A stretch of DNA of 64,000 nt, from assembly GCA_913057435.1 (NCBI GenBank), contig CAJXNY010000025.1:1-64000 (forward strand). The letters are read 5' to 3'. This DNA is from an uncultured Oceanospirillaceae bacterium (GTDB taxonomy: Bacteria; Pseudomonadota; Gammaproteobacteria; Pseudomonadales; Balneatricaceae). Shown in pieces: positions 46,052 to 54,749 of this stretch. Numbering within the stretch: the first letter of the stretch is position 1; each line of letters starts with the position of its first letter. The notes under the pieces were generated by a model, which saw only the letters and a list, made by a program, of their open reading frames with translations, was not told the origin of the DNA and made no database searches. The position numbers and the translations under genes are program-made.

Positions 46052-47182
46052 ATGCTGTCGCTAAAGATTCACCACCAGATAAACGAAATAAATCAGGCCG
46101 ACTGGAATCGACTGTGCGGCACAGACTATCCCTTTCTGCGTTACGAGTTTTTGCAGGCATTGGAAACCACCGGCTGTGTCGGGCCCGAGCAGGGCTGGCA
46201 ACCACTGCACCTGACCGTCGAACAGGCCGGAGAGATTGTTGCTGTCATGCCGCTGTACATGAAACGCCACTCCTGGGGCGAATATGTCTTCGACTGGGCC
46301 TGGGCGGATGCTTATCAGCAGCATGGAATAGACTACTACCCAAAACTGGTCACCTCCATCCCGTTTACACCCGCACAAGGCCCTCGGTTAGGCCATAGCA
46401 TAGATCTGAGTATACTAATCCCGGTGATAACCCAGGGTATAAAAGAGCTCTGCGAAACCACGGGTGCCTCCGGCTGGCATACCCTGTTCCCAGGTCATGA
46501 ACTTAAAGACGCCTTCACAGATCAACAGCTACTATCCCGGCTGGGAAGTCAGTATCACTGGTTTAACCACAATTTCAGCAGCTTTGATGATTTTCTCGCA
46601 ACCTTTAACTCACGCAAACGTAAAAACCTGCGCAAAGAGCGTACCAAAGTACAGCAACAGGGCGTGCAGCTGACGACTCTCAGCGGCCATGAGATTACTG
46701 ATTGCGAGCTACAGCACTTCTACCGTTTTTATCAGCTTACCTACCTGAAGCGAGGCCGCCAGGGCTATCTGACACCGGAATTTTTCCAGCAGCTAAGAGA
46801 TCAAATGCCGGAACAACTGGTTATGGTCATGGCCAGTGTTGATCAGCGCCCCGTGGCTGCTGCCCTGTCATTACGCTCCAGCGATACGTTATATGGCCGC
46901 TACTGGGGATGCCTGGAAGAATACGATAGTCTGCATTTCGAAACCTGTTATTACCAGGGGATCGAATACTGCATCAGAGAAGGTTTAACACGGTTTGACC
47001 CTGGCGCTCAGGGAGAGCATAAAATCCAGCGCGGCTTCCAGCCGGTGGAAACCTGGTCCTGCCACTGGATTAAAGATGCTGGATTTCGCCCGGCTGTCGC
47101 CCGCTTTCTTAACGAAGAGGAGCAGGCAATGCGGGCGCAAATCAAAGAGCTGACCGGCTGGCTGCCATTCAGGCAGGACTGA
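46052..47182 (+). CDS. GNAT/FemAB-like N-acyltransferase (DUF482 family)
   Basis: 376 residues. A first GNAT-like half opens with INEINQADWNRLCGTDYPFL. The second half contains TFNSRKRKNLRKERTKVQ and GLTRFDPGAQGEHKIQRGF. The pattern F-D-P-G-A-Q-G-E-H-K is the hallmark of the DUF482 (peptidogalycan biosynthesis-like) family. These are thought to acylate amino sugars or peptides; the true substrate is unknown. It is convergent with the small gene at 47193 and divergent from the HIT gene. Confidence 0.85.
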   Translation: MLSLKIHHQINEINQADWNRLCGTDYPFLRYEFLQALETTGCVGPEQGWQPLHLTVEQAGEIVAVMPLYMKRHSWGEYVFDWAWADAYQQHGIDYYPKLVTSIPFTPAQGPRLGHSIDLSILIPVITQGIKELCETTGASGWHTLFPGHELKDAFTDQQLLSRLGSQYHWFNHNFSSFDDFLATFNSRKRKNLRKERTKVQQQGVQLTTLSGHEITDCELQHFYRFYQLTYLKRGRQGYLTPEFFQQLRDQMPEQLVMVMASVDQRPVAAALSLRSSDTLYGRYWGCLEEYDSLHFETCYYQGIEYCIREGLTRFDPGAQGEHKIQRGFQPVETWSCHWIKDAGFRPAVARFLNEEEQAMRAQIKELTGWLPFRQD

Positions 47183-47192
47183 GCCGTCCTGT

Positions 47193-47537
47193 TCAGCTAT
47201 AACGCGACATATACTGTTCGATCACATCACACACCCGGTCATTCAGGCTCTGCTCAAAGTCCGCCAGTGAGCTGCCCAGCATTTCCAGATACATATCCGT
47301 TTTGTCATCGCTGAGGCGTTTTTTCTGGATCTGATACTCAAATTCCGGCTCAGCGCTGTCTTTACGTGGAATAATAAACCAGTCGACAAAATGCTGATCA
47401 AAAGCTGAAAATGACTTATTAGCAAACCGGCAAAATGGTTCTACGTGAGTGTCACCTTCAGGGCCAAGACAACCCGCTTCAATACGTGCAATCACGCTGA
47501 GCCGCATATTTGCAGGGATCTGAGCTGTTTCGTTCAT
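47193..47537 (-). CDS. Conserved-looking hypothetical protein, 114 residues
   Basis: The ATG at 47537 has AAGGAAGG six bases upstream, a strong ribosome binding site that supports it as a real gene. The sequence has an N-terminal strand-rich half (MRLSVIARIEAGCLGPEGDT) with a cluster HVEPFCRFAN and a helical C-terminus (MYLEMLGSSLADFEQSLNDR). I do not recognise a family. No signal peptide or membrane helix. Confidence 0.7.
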   Translation of the reverse strand: MNETAQIPANMRLSVIARIEAGCLGPEGDTHVEPFCRFANKSFSAFDQHFVDWFIIPRKDSAEPEFEYQIQKKRLSDDKTDMYLEMLGSSLADFEQSLNDRVCDVIEQYMSRYS

Positions 47538-47886
47538 TATCAACCTTCCTTTTTAGGTGACTACCAGCCAGTACAATACCTGCCAATATTCACAAAAACA
47601 CCGAATATTGCCCACCTCAGGGGCTAATACTGAATACTAAGTGCTGACTTCGCAGGAGGGAACATTTTTTATTAAAAATACGATTAAAGTATTGAAGTTA
47701 AAGAACTTCCACGACCGACCGCTCAGTAGGTTTTAGTAATAAATGCCTGTGACCCCCGCTCTCAAACCAGCCAGTGCCGGACATTGCTGGCCCCCGCTGG
47801 CAGATCTGCTAAAATGCCGCTCCTGAAAACTGCCCCGCGCAGCTTCTCAGCCCCTACTATTTCCCTAGATACAGGACAGTTTCGCA
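47538..47886. promoter_or_regulatory. Promoter region upstream of the long-type purC
   Basis: About 350 bases with no supported gene. The left part is AT-rich (47660-47700). Near the gene, TTGCTG at about 47785 is followed by TAAAAT at about 47811; the spacing is 20, or 17 if the -10 is read TGCTAA. No purine repressor box was recognised. Confidence 0.4.
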
Positions 47887-48990
47887 ATGAGTCTTGCTGA
47901 TAAAGTACTGGCAGTAAACAACGACCTGCCGATCCGTACCGATGCCCCGGTTCACAGCGGCAAAGTACGCTCCGTTTACTGGCTGACCGACGCTGACAGT
48001 CGCCGTCTGATCGAAGAGAAAGGCTACGACGTCGCTGCCGATGCACCACTGGCTATCATGGTGATCAGTGATCGCATCTCTGCATTCGACTGCATCTGGC
48101 ACGGCGAAGGCGACATGAACGGCGTACCAGGTAAAGGTGCCGCACTGAACGCCATCTCCAATCACTGGTTCAAACTGTTCCGCGAGCAGGGCCTGGCCGA
48201 CAGCCACATCCTGGACATCCCGCACCCGTTTGTATGGATCGTACAGAAAGCCCGTCCAGTGATGATCGAAGCGATCTGCCGCCAGTATATTACCGGCTCA
48301 ATGTGGCGCTCATACGCCAAAGGCGAACGTGAATTTTGTGGCATTCAGATTGCTGACGATCTGAACAAAGATCAGAAACTGCCAGAATTGCTGATCACCC
48401 CCTCAACCAAAGGCATTCTGGAAGGCATCCCAGGCGTGCCCGCCGTCGATGATGTGAACATCACCCGTAGCGATATCGAGAATAACTTTGCCGCTTTCAA
48501 CTTTACCCGCAAAGACGATATCAACCGCTACGAGACGCTGCTCAAAGAAGGCTTCGACGTAATCAGCAACGAGCTGGCCAAACTGGACCAGGTGTTTGTT
48601 GATACCAAATTCGAGTTCGGCTATGTCAATGATGCTGCGGGTAACGAGAAGCTGATCTACATGGATGAAGTCGGCACCCCGGACAGCTCCCGTATCTGGG
48701 ACGGCCCAGCGTACCGTGAAGGTAAGGTTGTAGAGAATTCGAAAGAAGATTTCCGCCAGCTGCTGCTCAACCACTTCCCTGATCCAGATATCCTGCTCAA
48801 TAAAGACCGTATGGATGAACGTCAGGCTCTGGCCCGCGACAACGCACTGCCAGAAGAAGTACTGATGAAAGTGTCTGCAACCTATGTTGGCATTGCCGAG
48901 AAAATCACCGGCCAGACGCTGACACTGTCAGACAACCCGAAAGCAGAGATCATTGATATTCTGCGTGATCAATATGGTCTGATCGACTGA
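47887..48990 (+). CDS. purC: SAICAR synthetase, long type
   Basis: 367 residues. The sequence begins [20 protein letters not shown] and contains [38 protein letters not shown] and [11 protein letters not shown]...[16 protein letters not shown]. These are the SAICAR synthetase motifs (K-V-R, D-R-I-S-A-F-D, D-E-x-x-T-P-D-S-S-R) in the longer form found in Vibrio and relatives. Codon choice looks optimised (Lys AAA, Glu GAA, Leu CTG, many GGC/CGT), as for an expressed enzyme. It duplicates the reaction of the 248-residue PurC at 27246. Confidence 0.93.
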   Translation: MSLADKVLAVNNDLPIRTDAPVHSGKVRSVYWLTDADSRRLIEEKGYDVAADAPLAIMVISDRISAFDCIWHGEGDMNGVPGKGAALNAISNHWFKLFREQGLADSHILDIPHPFVWIVQKARPVMIEAICRQYITGSMWRSYAKGEREFCGIQIADDLNKDQKLPELLITPSTKGILEGIPGVPAVDDVNITRSDIENNFAAFNFTRKDDINRYETLLKEGFDVISNELAKLDQVFVDTKFEFGYVNDAAGNEKLIYMDEVGTPDSSRIWDGPAYREGKVVENSKEDFRQLLLNHFPDPDILLNKDRMDERQALARDNALPEEVLMKVSATYVGIAEKITGQTLTLSDNPKAEIIDILRDQYGLID

Positions 48991-49012
48991 TCAGCTATCC
49001 TGTTGATACCTG

Positions 49013-49034
49013 AACCGCAGCCTGAGCTGCGGTT
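49013..49034 (+). terminator. Terminator after the long-type purC
   Basis: AACCGCAGC / GCTGCGGTT, 9 base pairs with loop CTGA, followed by TTTTG, 23 bases after the stop codon. Confidence 0.88.
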
Positions 49035-49084
49035 TTTTGTATCAGGCCCACGTCACAGGGCCTCAGCGATCAGAGGGCTATGCC

Positions 49085-49591
49085 ATGTACCGCACGTTTA
49101 TTCGCCGGATAGCCATTGTCCTTGTGCTGTTTCTGATCGTGGCGTATGCCGTTATCGGTTACCAGAACAGCACGCCCCCACCACTGGGCCATACCAACGG
49201 CCAGCTGCCACCTGTTCCCAGCACACCCAATGCTGTTTCCAGCCAGAGCCAAGACCCTCGCTACCAGGTAAGTCCTTTACCTTTTCATCAGAGCCCGGAG
49301 CAAACCATGACGGCACTGCTACACGCGGTGCAGCGCTATGGCAACGCAACGGTAGAACTACAACAGGCTGATTATCTGTATGTAGTATTCACCACGGCGG
49401 TGCTGGGCTTTCACGATGATGCAGAGTTCTACCTCGACGCCAGCCAACAGCAAGTGCATTTCAGATCAGCCAGCCGCGCAGGCTATTCAGATGGCGGCCT
49501 GAACCGTAAACGCTACAATACACTGCGCCAGTATTATCTTACGGCAATCAAACCTGAAAATGATCCCGACGCCCTTCCCGTTCCTGACTGA
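49085..49591 (+). CDS. DUF1499 family membrane-anchored protein
   Basis: 168 residues from the ATG at 49085. One N-terminal membrane helix (about 8-25: RIAIVLVLFLIVAYAVIGY), a Pro/Ser-rich linker, then the DUF1499 domain (about 60-155) with YQVSPLPFHQSPEQ, VVFTTAVLGFHDDAEFYLD and VHFRSASRAGYSDGGLNRKR. The R-S-A-S-R-x-G-x-S-D-x-G motif is the family signature. Function is unknown. No operon partner is certain; a lipoprotein gene follows 86 bases later. Confidence 0.88.
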   Translation: MYRTFIRRIAIVLVLFLIVAYAVIGYQNSTPPPLGHTNGQLPPVPSTPNAVSSQSQDPRYQVSPLPFHQSPEQTMTALLHAVQRYGNATVELQQADYLYVVFTTAVLGFHDDAEFYLDASQQQVHFRSASRAGYSDGGLNRKRYNTLRQYYLTAIKPENDPDALPVPD

Positions 49592-49677
49592 TTCAAGCCA
49601 GTCGTCAGCGCTGATTCAGCTATCATCGCTCACACTGCCTGAAAGACAGATATATCAGGACTGAATTCGGAACTTTC

Positions 49678-50289
49678 ATGGACTACAAATACCTGCTGTT
49701 ACTGCTGCTCAGCCCGCTGCTATTAACAGGCTGCGCCACAATCAACCCCCTGAGCATCCCTGATGAAGAATGGGCCCAGATGTCATCCGAGCAGCGCCTC
49801 AGCGCTCGACAATCTCAAGCAGCGCTGACCGAAGCCTGGCTAGAAAGCAACCGCCAGCAACGCCTCATTCAGGCGCAGCGGGCCGCTCAGCAAGCCGCAC
49901 TGAAGCAGCAAGCAATAGAGCAGCGTTATCAGCAAGCGCGCTATGGTGATATCGTGCAGTGCGTACTGGACTCAACCCGGGTGCGGAACAGCAAGAAGTG
50001 GCGTAATGTGCAGACCAAGGAGTTTGAAATATTTCGCGGAGAAATCAGTACCTTCCATTTACGCGACAATAAAGGCCGCACTCGCAAAACCCTTAATGCC
50101 GCACTCAGCAATCGCGGAAGACTGGAGCTTTGCATCCAGCCAGGCACTCGACATTGTGCCAACTTTACCTACAGCCGACATCAGCTGGCACATGGTATCC
50201 AGACGCCTGTCCATATGGGCGAGAAGCTACACGGCCAGCTACATTGCGAACTGGAACCGATTCGCCACAGGCGCCACTCACATGAGTAG
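49678..50289 (+). CDS. Predicted lipoprotein of unknown function
   Basis: 203 residues. The signal peptide ends in the lipobox LLLTGC, with Cys19. A Gln/Arg/Ala-rich helix follows (about 40-85: SEQRLSARQSQAALTEAWLE), suggestive of a coiled coil. The C-terminal half has four cysteines (IVQC, LELC, RHC, LHC) that could form two disulfides. No family recognised. It ends at a terminator shared with the DUF1338 gene. Confidence 0.65.
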   Translation: MDYKYLLLLLLSPLLLTGCATINPLSIPDEEWAQMSSEQRLSARQSQAALTEAWLESNRQQRLIQAQRAAQQAALKQQAIEQRYQQARYGDIVQCVLDSTRVRNSKKWRNVQTKEFEIFRGEISTFHLRDNKGRTRKTLNAALSNRGRLELCIQPGTRHCANFTYSRHQLAHGIQTPVHMGEKLHGQLHCELEPIRHRRHSHE

Positions 50290-50308
50290 ACGTACGTCAG
50301 AGATAAAA

Positions 50309-50329
50309 AAGGCAGCCAATGGCTGCCTT
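50309..50329. terminator. Terminator between convergent lipoprotein and DUF1338 genes
   Basis: AAGGCAGCC / GGCTGCCTT, 9 base pairs with loop AAT; the left side has an A-run (A6), giving a good U-run for the minus-strand transcript. Confidence 0.7.
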
Positions 50330-50365
50330 CCGTATGTCCGTTACTGAAGCCTGCAAAACAGGCGA

Positions 50366-51163
50366 TCAGCTAGCGTTTGTCGATTCGAAAATCTTATCGG
50401 CATTGGCTTCAATAAAGCCCTGATAGACCACCCCTTCAGCATCCGGGTGGCGCAGGGCAAACTCATAGAAACAGGTCGGAATTTCCTGCACGTCATCCCC
50501 GGCAAACGTGTAAGCCTGACGGTCAGCCAGGGTAGAACCCTGCTCCAGCAATGATGCTGGCGTGCCTTTTACTTCACCACCCACGGTATTCACTGCAAAA
50601 CCGGCATCCTTAACGCGCTGCAGCGTTTCTCGAATGCAGTTTGTGGTTTTCAAGTGATTAATGCTGACGGTGAAGTGATTCACCCGCACCCCAATCGCCA
50701 ACAGCCAGGCGCCGTATTCACTCTCTGCCATCACCGCCTGATACTCGGTAAATGACGGCATATCCCAATGACGGGCAGACCAGAACACAGCCTGGTCCAG
50801 CGCCTGGGGGGTAATCTGCGCGGTGTATTTGGCAATAATACTCTGAGTGGCCGTGCTCAGCTGATCGGTCAGCAATTCAGAAATGAACACCTTCGGCACA
50901 TTCGGATTGGGGTGAATGAAGCTGTGCGCACGCAGTTTTTTCGCCTTGAAATCATAGCTTCCCTGGCGTTCGTAACCCATCGCCAAAATCAGCGGCTCCA
51001 AATTGTCCAGCTGTAACGGCGTATTGGCAAAGGTCCGAAATGCCACATGATCATTAATCACCTGGCCATCGGTCGCAGCAAACAGCTGCTTGATCTGCTC
51101 AGCCTGAGGGGTGATCTGAATGTAGTCCTGCCACAGCTGATCGAAAAAGTGTTCGGCGTTCAT
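50366..51163 (-). CDS. DUF1338 family protein (VOC-like metal enzyme)
   Basis: 265 residues from the ATG at 51163 (GGAG upstream). The family, related to 2-oxoadipate dioxygenase/decarboxylase (HglS), has a vicinal-oxygen-chelate-like fold with metal ligands from two His and one Glu. Candidates here are His in NDHVAFRTFAN, His in VNHFTVSINHLK and Glu in CFYEFALRHP. This short form (about 265) differs from full HglS (about 460), so the substrate is uncertain. A LysR regulator gene lies just upstream on the same strand. Confidence 0.83.
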   Translation of the reverse strand: MNAEHFFDQLWQDYIQITPQAEQIKQLFAATDGQVINDHVAFRTFANTPLQLDNLEPLILAMGYERQGSYDFKAKKLRAHSFIHPNPNVPKVFISELLTDQLSTATQSIIAKYTAQITPQALDQAVFWSARHWDMPSFTEYQAVMAESEYGAWLLAIGVRVNHFTVSINHLKTTNCIRETLQRVKDAGFAVNTVGGEVKGTPASLLEQGSTLADRQAYTFAGDDVQEIPTCFYEFALRHPDAEGVVYQGFIEANADKIFESTNAS

Positions 51164-51318
51164 ATATGACTCCAGTACAAAGCGGGTGTTGTATGTCTTG
51201 TTATCTCTCAAGTCTGGCCTGCCGACACCCCAACCACAAACAAGTTAACTTACCGTCGAGCACAAGTCAGACTTGCCCTGATCGACACTCGCCGAAAGAT
51301 TTACATCAAAGCATCAGA

Positions 51319-52248
51319 TCAGGCCCTCGACGCACGCGGGTGTGACCGCAACCAGCTATCCATCCAGTCACAAAACTGCTGAACCGTTGCATCAGCCTCC
51401 GCTCCGTCTCGCAATACCCGCCAGTAACCCGGCATCAATGCCGGGTTCAGACGGCTGATCGGCTGATCTCCTAGCGGGGCCACTAACTGCCCTTGCGCAC
51501 AGAGCTGGCGTGCCTCATCAACTGAAATCAATGCCACCCCCAACCCTTTCAATGCAGCTTCCACCAGGCCCGCATGACTGTCCAGAGGCAGCACCTGACG
51601 CTCCACCAGCACATCCACTCCCAGGGTATTGAGCAACTGACGCCACAACTCAACCGATAACTCGGTACAGAGCAGCCGGTGCCGAATCAGATCCTCCGGC
51701 TGCCCCAGCGGCCGTTGTGCACTGATCAACCCAGGCGCACATACCAGCAATTTGTCATCGGTCAGCAGCAGCTGCTTGTCACCAAACAGCCACTGGCCAA
51801 AGCCCCATTGCACAGCTACATCCAGCCGCTGCTGGCGAAAGTCGGGAAATCGTACCGAGGTACTGACCACCACATCCAGTTCGGGGTGCATGGTTTCAAA
51901 CTCAGGCAGCCGAGGCAGCAGACAGTGCACCGCAAACCAGGGTGAAGCACTGAGGCGTAGCTGTGGGCGCCGATGACGCTGAGCGACCTCATGCACCCCC
52001 CGCTCGATCAGGCCAATACCCCGCTCAACCCAGGCCAGCAACTGCTCACCCGCGGAACTAAGCACAATGCCTGCAGGCAACCGTTCGAACAGATCAAAGC
52101 CCAGCTGCTGCTCAAGGTTCTTGATCTGCAGACTGACCGCCTGGGGTGTCAGATGCAGCCGCTCGGCCGCTTTTTTAAAGCCACCTTCATTCGCCACTAC
52201 GGCAAAGGTCTGCAGGTTTTTCAGTGATGGTATACGTGGCTTCAACAC
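51319..52248 (-). CDS. LysR family transcriptional regulator (GcvA-like)
   Basis: 309 residues from a GTG at 52248 (GGGAG upstream). The helix-turn-helix is at about 10-68 (LQTFAVVANEGGFKKAAERL, TPQAVSLQIKNLEQQLGF). The effector domain (about 95-300) begins LRLSASPWFAVHCLLPRLPE, resembling GcvA-type regulators. It is isolated from the DAHP synthase genes by a strong terminator. It precedes the DUF1338 gene in the same direction with a 155-base gap, so that gene may be its target (inference). Confidence 0.88.
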   Translation of the reverse strand: MLKPRIPSLKNLQTFAVVANEGGFKKAAERLHLTPQAVSLQIKNLEQQLGFDLFERLPAGIVLSSAGEQLLAWVERGIGLIERGVHEVAQRHRRPQLRLSASPWFAVHCLLPRLPEFETMHPELDVVVSTSVRFPDFRQQRLDVAVQWGFGQWLFGDKQLLLTDDKLLVCAPGLISAQRPLGQPEDLIRHRLLCTELSVELWRQLLNTLGVDVLVERQVLPLDSHAGLVEAALKGLGVALISVDEARQLCAQGQLVAPLGDQPISRLNPALMPGYWRVLRDGAEADATVQQFCDWMDSWLRSHPRASRA

Positions 52249-52282
52249 AGGGCTCCCAACCAGGCACCTGGCCCAGATAGCA

Positions 52283-52315
52283 AAAACCCGGCCTTCTGGC
52301 AGAAGGCCGGGTTTT
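52283..52315 (-). terminator. Strong terminator after yqcC
   Basis: AAAACCCGGCCTTCT / AGAAGGCCGGGTTTT, a perfect 15-base stem with loop GGC. On the minus strand it is followed by T-rich sequence, 23 bases after the yqcC stop. Confidence 0.93.
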
Positions 52316-52338
52316 CAAGGCAAAAAAAGGTCGAGCAC

Positions 52339-52677
52339 TCAGTGGTGCGAAACCGTTAATGTTCGATCAATCTCACCCATCAGCGCGACCAGCTCACCGA
52401 CATCCGTGGCCAGGCCTTTCAGCCCCTCCTCAGCCATCGGCTGAATCTCGCAACGCTGCGGCAACGCCGCCCCCGCAGCAATCACCTGCTCAAAACGCGG
52501 GATCATAATCCACTGCAGCCACTGGCTAAAGCTCAGAGTATCGACACAGAACGGCTCTGTACTGGCCAGCGCCCGGGCAGAGGGCGATTGCCCCTGCCAG
52601 AGCTGCTGGCGCTGCAGCTCAGCAGTCAGTTGAGCCAGTAACTGACTCAACTGCTGATGAGTATCACTGCTAACCAC
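52339..52677 (-). CDS. yqcC: YqcC family protein
   Basis: 112 residues. The sequence STEPFCVDTLSFSQWLQWIMIPRFEQVI matches the DUF446/YqcC core (S-T-x-P-F-x-x-D-T-x-x-x-x-x-W-L-Q-W-x-x-I-P-R). The all-helical fold has unknown function. It starts with GTG only 2 bases after the DAHP synthase stop, so it is translated from the same message. Confidence 0.88.
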   Translation of the reverse strand: MVSSDTHQQLSQLLAQLTAELQRQQLWQGQSPSARALASTEPFCVDTLSFSQWLQWIMIPRFEQVIAAGAALPQRCEIQPMAEEGLKGLATDVGELVALMGEIDRTLTVSHH

Positions 52678-52679
52678 GC

Positions 52680-54029
52680 TTAGCCCCGCGCGCCTTTCAG
52701 GGTATCAGCGATCATGAACGCCAACTCCAGCGCCTGCTCGCCATTGAGGCGTGGATCACAATGAGTATGGTAACGATCCGCCAGACCTTCTTCGGTGATC
52801 TGGAACGCACCGCCGATACACTCGGTCACATTCTGACCAGTCATCTCGAAATGCACACCACCCGCATGAGTACCTTCAGCACGGTGCACATCGAAGAAGC
52901 CACGGACTTCACGCAGGATAGAATCAACGCTACGGGTTTTATAACCACTGGAGGCTTTAATAGTGTTGCCGTGCATCGGGTCAGAACTCCAGACCACACT
53001 GCGACCTTCCGCTTTCACTGCCTGTACCAGTTTTGGCAGGTGCTCAGTGATGCCATCGGCCCCCATACGGGCGATCAGCGTCATCCGGCCAGGGATGTTG
53101 TCCGGGTTCAGCGTATCCAGCAGACGGATCAGATCTTCCACTTTAGTAGTCGGACCCACCTTACAACCGATCGGGTTTTTCACCCCGCGCAGGAATTCAA
53201 CATGGGCATGATCCGGCTGACGGGTACGGTCGCCAATCCACAGCATGTGCGCAGAACAGTCGTACCAGTCACCGGTCAGGCTATCCTGACGCGTCAGGGC
53301 CTGCTCGTAACCCAGCAACAACGCTTCATGGGAAGTGTAAACCGAGGTCTGGTGCAGCTGAGGCGTGGTGCTGGCATCAATACCACAGGCCGCCATAAAG
53401 GCCAGCGTCTGGTCAATCTGACCTGCCAGATGCTGATACTTTTCGCCCAACGGGCTCTGCTCAACAAAGCCCAGGTTCCACTTGTGTACCTGATTCAGGT
53501 CAGCCATACCGCCCTGGGCAAACGCCCGCATCAGGTTCAGCGTAGAAGACGCCTGGTGGTAGGCACGCAACAGACGCTCAGGGTCTGCAGCGCGGGATTC
53601 GCCAGTGAACTCGATATCGTTAACGATATCACCACGGTAGCTTGGCAGCTCAACACCACCAATGGTTTCCATATCGGTAGAACGCGGCTTGGCAAACTGG
53701 CCCGCCATACGGCCCACTTTCACCACCGGGCTGGAACCGGCGAAGGTCATCACCACGGCCATCTGCAACATCACTTTAAAGGTGTCGCGGATCTTATCAG
53801 CACTGAACTCGCTAAAGCTTTCGGCGCAATCGCCCCCCTGTAACAAAAATGCACGGCCTTCTGCTACGTCCGCCAGCTGCTGCTGCAGTGAGCGAATTTC
53901 GCCAGCAAAAACCAATGGTGGCTGTGCGCTCAGTTGCTGTTCTACACGGGTTAACGCGGCAGCATCCTGGTAATCAGGTTGCTGTACGATAGGTTTGCTT
54001 CTCCAGCTATCAGGTGTCCAGATTTGCAT
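52680..54029 (-). CDS. 3-deoxy-7-phosphoheptulonate synthase, class II
   Basis: 449 residues, the length of plant-type (class II) DAHP synthases. Motifs: [14 protein letters not shown] with a metal-binding cysteine, [39 protein letters not shown] and [19 protein letters not shown]. It joins PEP and erythrose 4-phosphate, the entry to aromatic amino acids. In Pseudomonas such enzymes serve either general synthesis or phenazine clusters; nothing here suggests the latter. Open frames on the plus strand over it are shadows. Confidence 0.95.
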   Translation of the reverse strand: MQIWTPDSWRSKPIVQQPDYQDAAALTRVEQQLSAQPPLVFAGEIRSLQQQLADVAEGRAFLLQGGDCAESFSEFSADKIRDTFKVMLQMAVVMTFAGSSPVVKVGRMAGQFAKPRSTDMETIGGVELPSYRGDIVNDIEFTGESRAADPERLLRAYHQASSTLNLMRAFAQGGMADLNQVHKWNLGFVEQSPLGEKYQHLAGQIDQTLAFMAACGIDASTTPQLHQTSVYTSHEALLLGYEQALTRQDSLTGDWYDCSAHMLWIGDRTRQPDHAHVEFLRGVKNPIGCKVGPTTKVEDLIRLLDTLNPDNIPGRMTLIARMGADGITEHLPKLVQAVKAEGRSVVWSSDPMHGNTIKASSGYKTRSVDSILREVRGFFDVHRAEGTHAGGVHFEMTGQNVTECIGGAFQITEEGLADRYHTHCDPRLNGEQALELAFMIADTLKGARG

Positions 54030-54277
54030 GGGATTTCCTGCGAGTTCGTGCCGCGCTTATCGGTGCGGTCATTGTCTTTGGATGCCGTTTGGACGGCTGT
54101 TATGTCATCTGCCACAACACAGATGATCATTCCGTTAAGTGGTCTTCACCACCTGGGTTGCATAGCCGAAAGTGTACGGCATACAGCGCTAGAGACAACC
54201 CCGCACCGGTGGAAATCCTCGCCATATCAGGGAGTTCGCGGTAAGTTGTTCGTTCTTCACCAGCCAGGGAACACAGC

Positions 54278-54673
54278 ATGTCACAACAGGATAAAGAAAA
54301 CGGCCTCAGGGTTCGCACCGAAGTGATGGGCGACGCTTTTGTGCAGCGCGCCATTGATAACACAACTGAACTGACGGCACCGCTGCAGGAATGGATCAAC
54401 GAACATGCCTGGGGGTCTACATGGCAGCGAGAAGGCGTTCTGCCACGCAGCACCCGCAGCCTGGTAACCCTGGGTATGCTGGCCGCACTCAAAGCGCCCA
54501 ATGAAATAAAGGGGCATGTCCGTGGCGCACTGAACAATGGCTGTTCGGTCGAGGAGATTCAGGAAGTGCTGCTGCACTCGGTGGTTTATTGCGGCGCCCC
54601 TGCAGCTCAGGAGGCGTTCCGGGCGGCACAGGAAGCAATTGAACTGTGGCAGGCAGATCAGCAAAACACCTAA
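54278..54673 (+). CDS. Carboxymuconolactone decarboxylase family protein
   Basis: 131 residues. WQREGVLPRSTRSLVTLGML, followed by GHVRGALNNGCSVEEIQEVL and HSVVYCGAPAAQEAFR, matches the CMD/PcaC family. The catalytic pattern differs from peroxide-reducing AhpD (no C-x-x-C), so it is closer to 4-carboxymuconolactone decarboxylase. No other protocatechuate pathway gene is nearby, so the substrate is open. It lies in the 54030-54749 space, divergent from the DAHP gene. Confidence 0.87.
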   Translation: MSQQDKENGLRVRTEVMGDAFVQRAIDNTTELTAPLQEWINEHAWGSTWQREGVLPRSTRSLVTLGMLAALKAPNEIKGHVRGALNNGCSVEEIQEVLLHSVVYCGAPAAQEAFRAAQEAIELWQADQQNT

Positions 54674-54694
54674 AGCATCCTGCTGGACCGACAC

Positions 54695-54728
54695 AACAGC
54701 GAGGTCAGCCTTACCCGACCTCGCTGTT
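54695..54728. terminator. Terminator between convergent CMD and metR genes
   Basis: AACAGCGAGGTC / GACCTCGCTGTT, a perfect 12-base stem with a 10-base loop, between the convergent stop codons. The T-run is short. Confidence 0.7.
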
Positions 54729-54749
54729 CTACCGTCATTATCAAACAAG

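Noticed and set aside
52761-53843. 360-residue open frame on the plus strand
   Set aside because: Lies entirely antisense to the class II DAHP synthase, which has full family motifs; composition (His/Thr/Arg rich) is that of a shadow frame.
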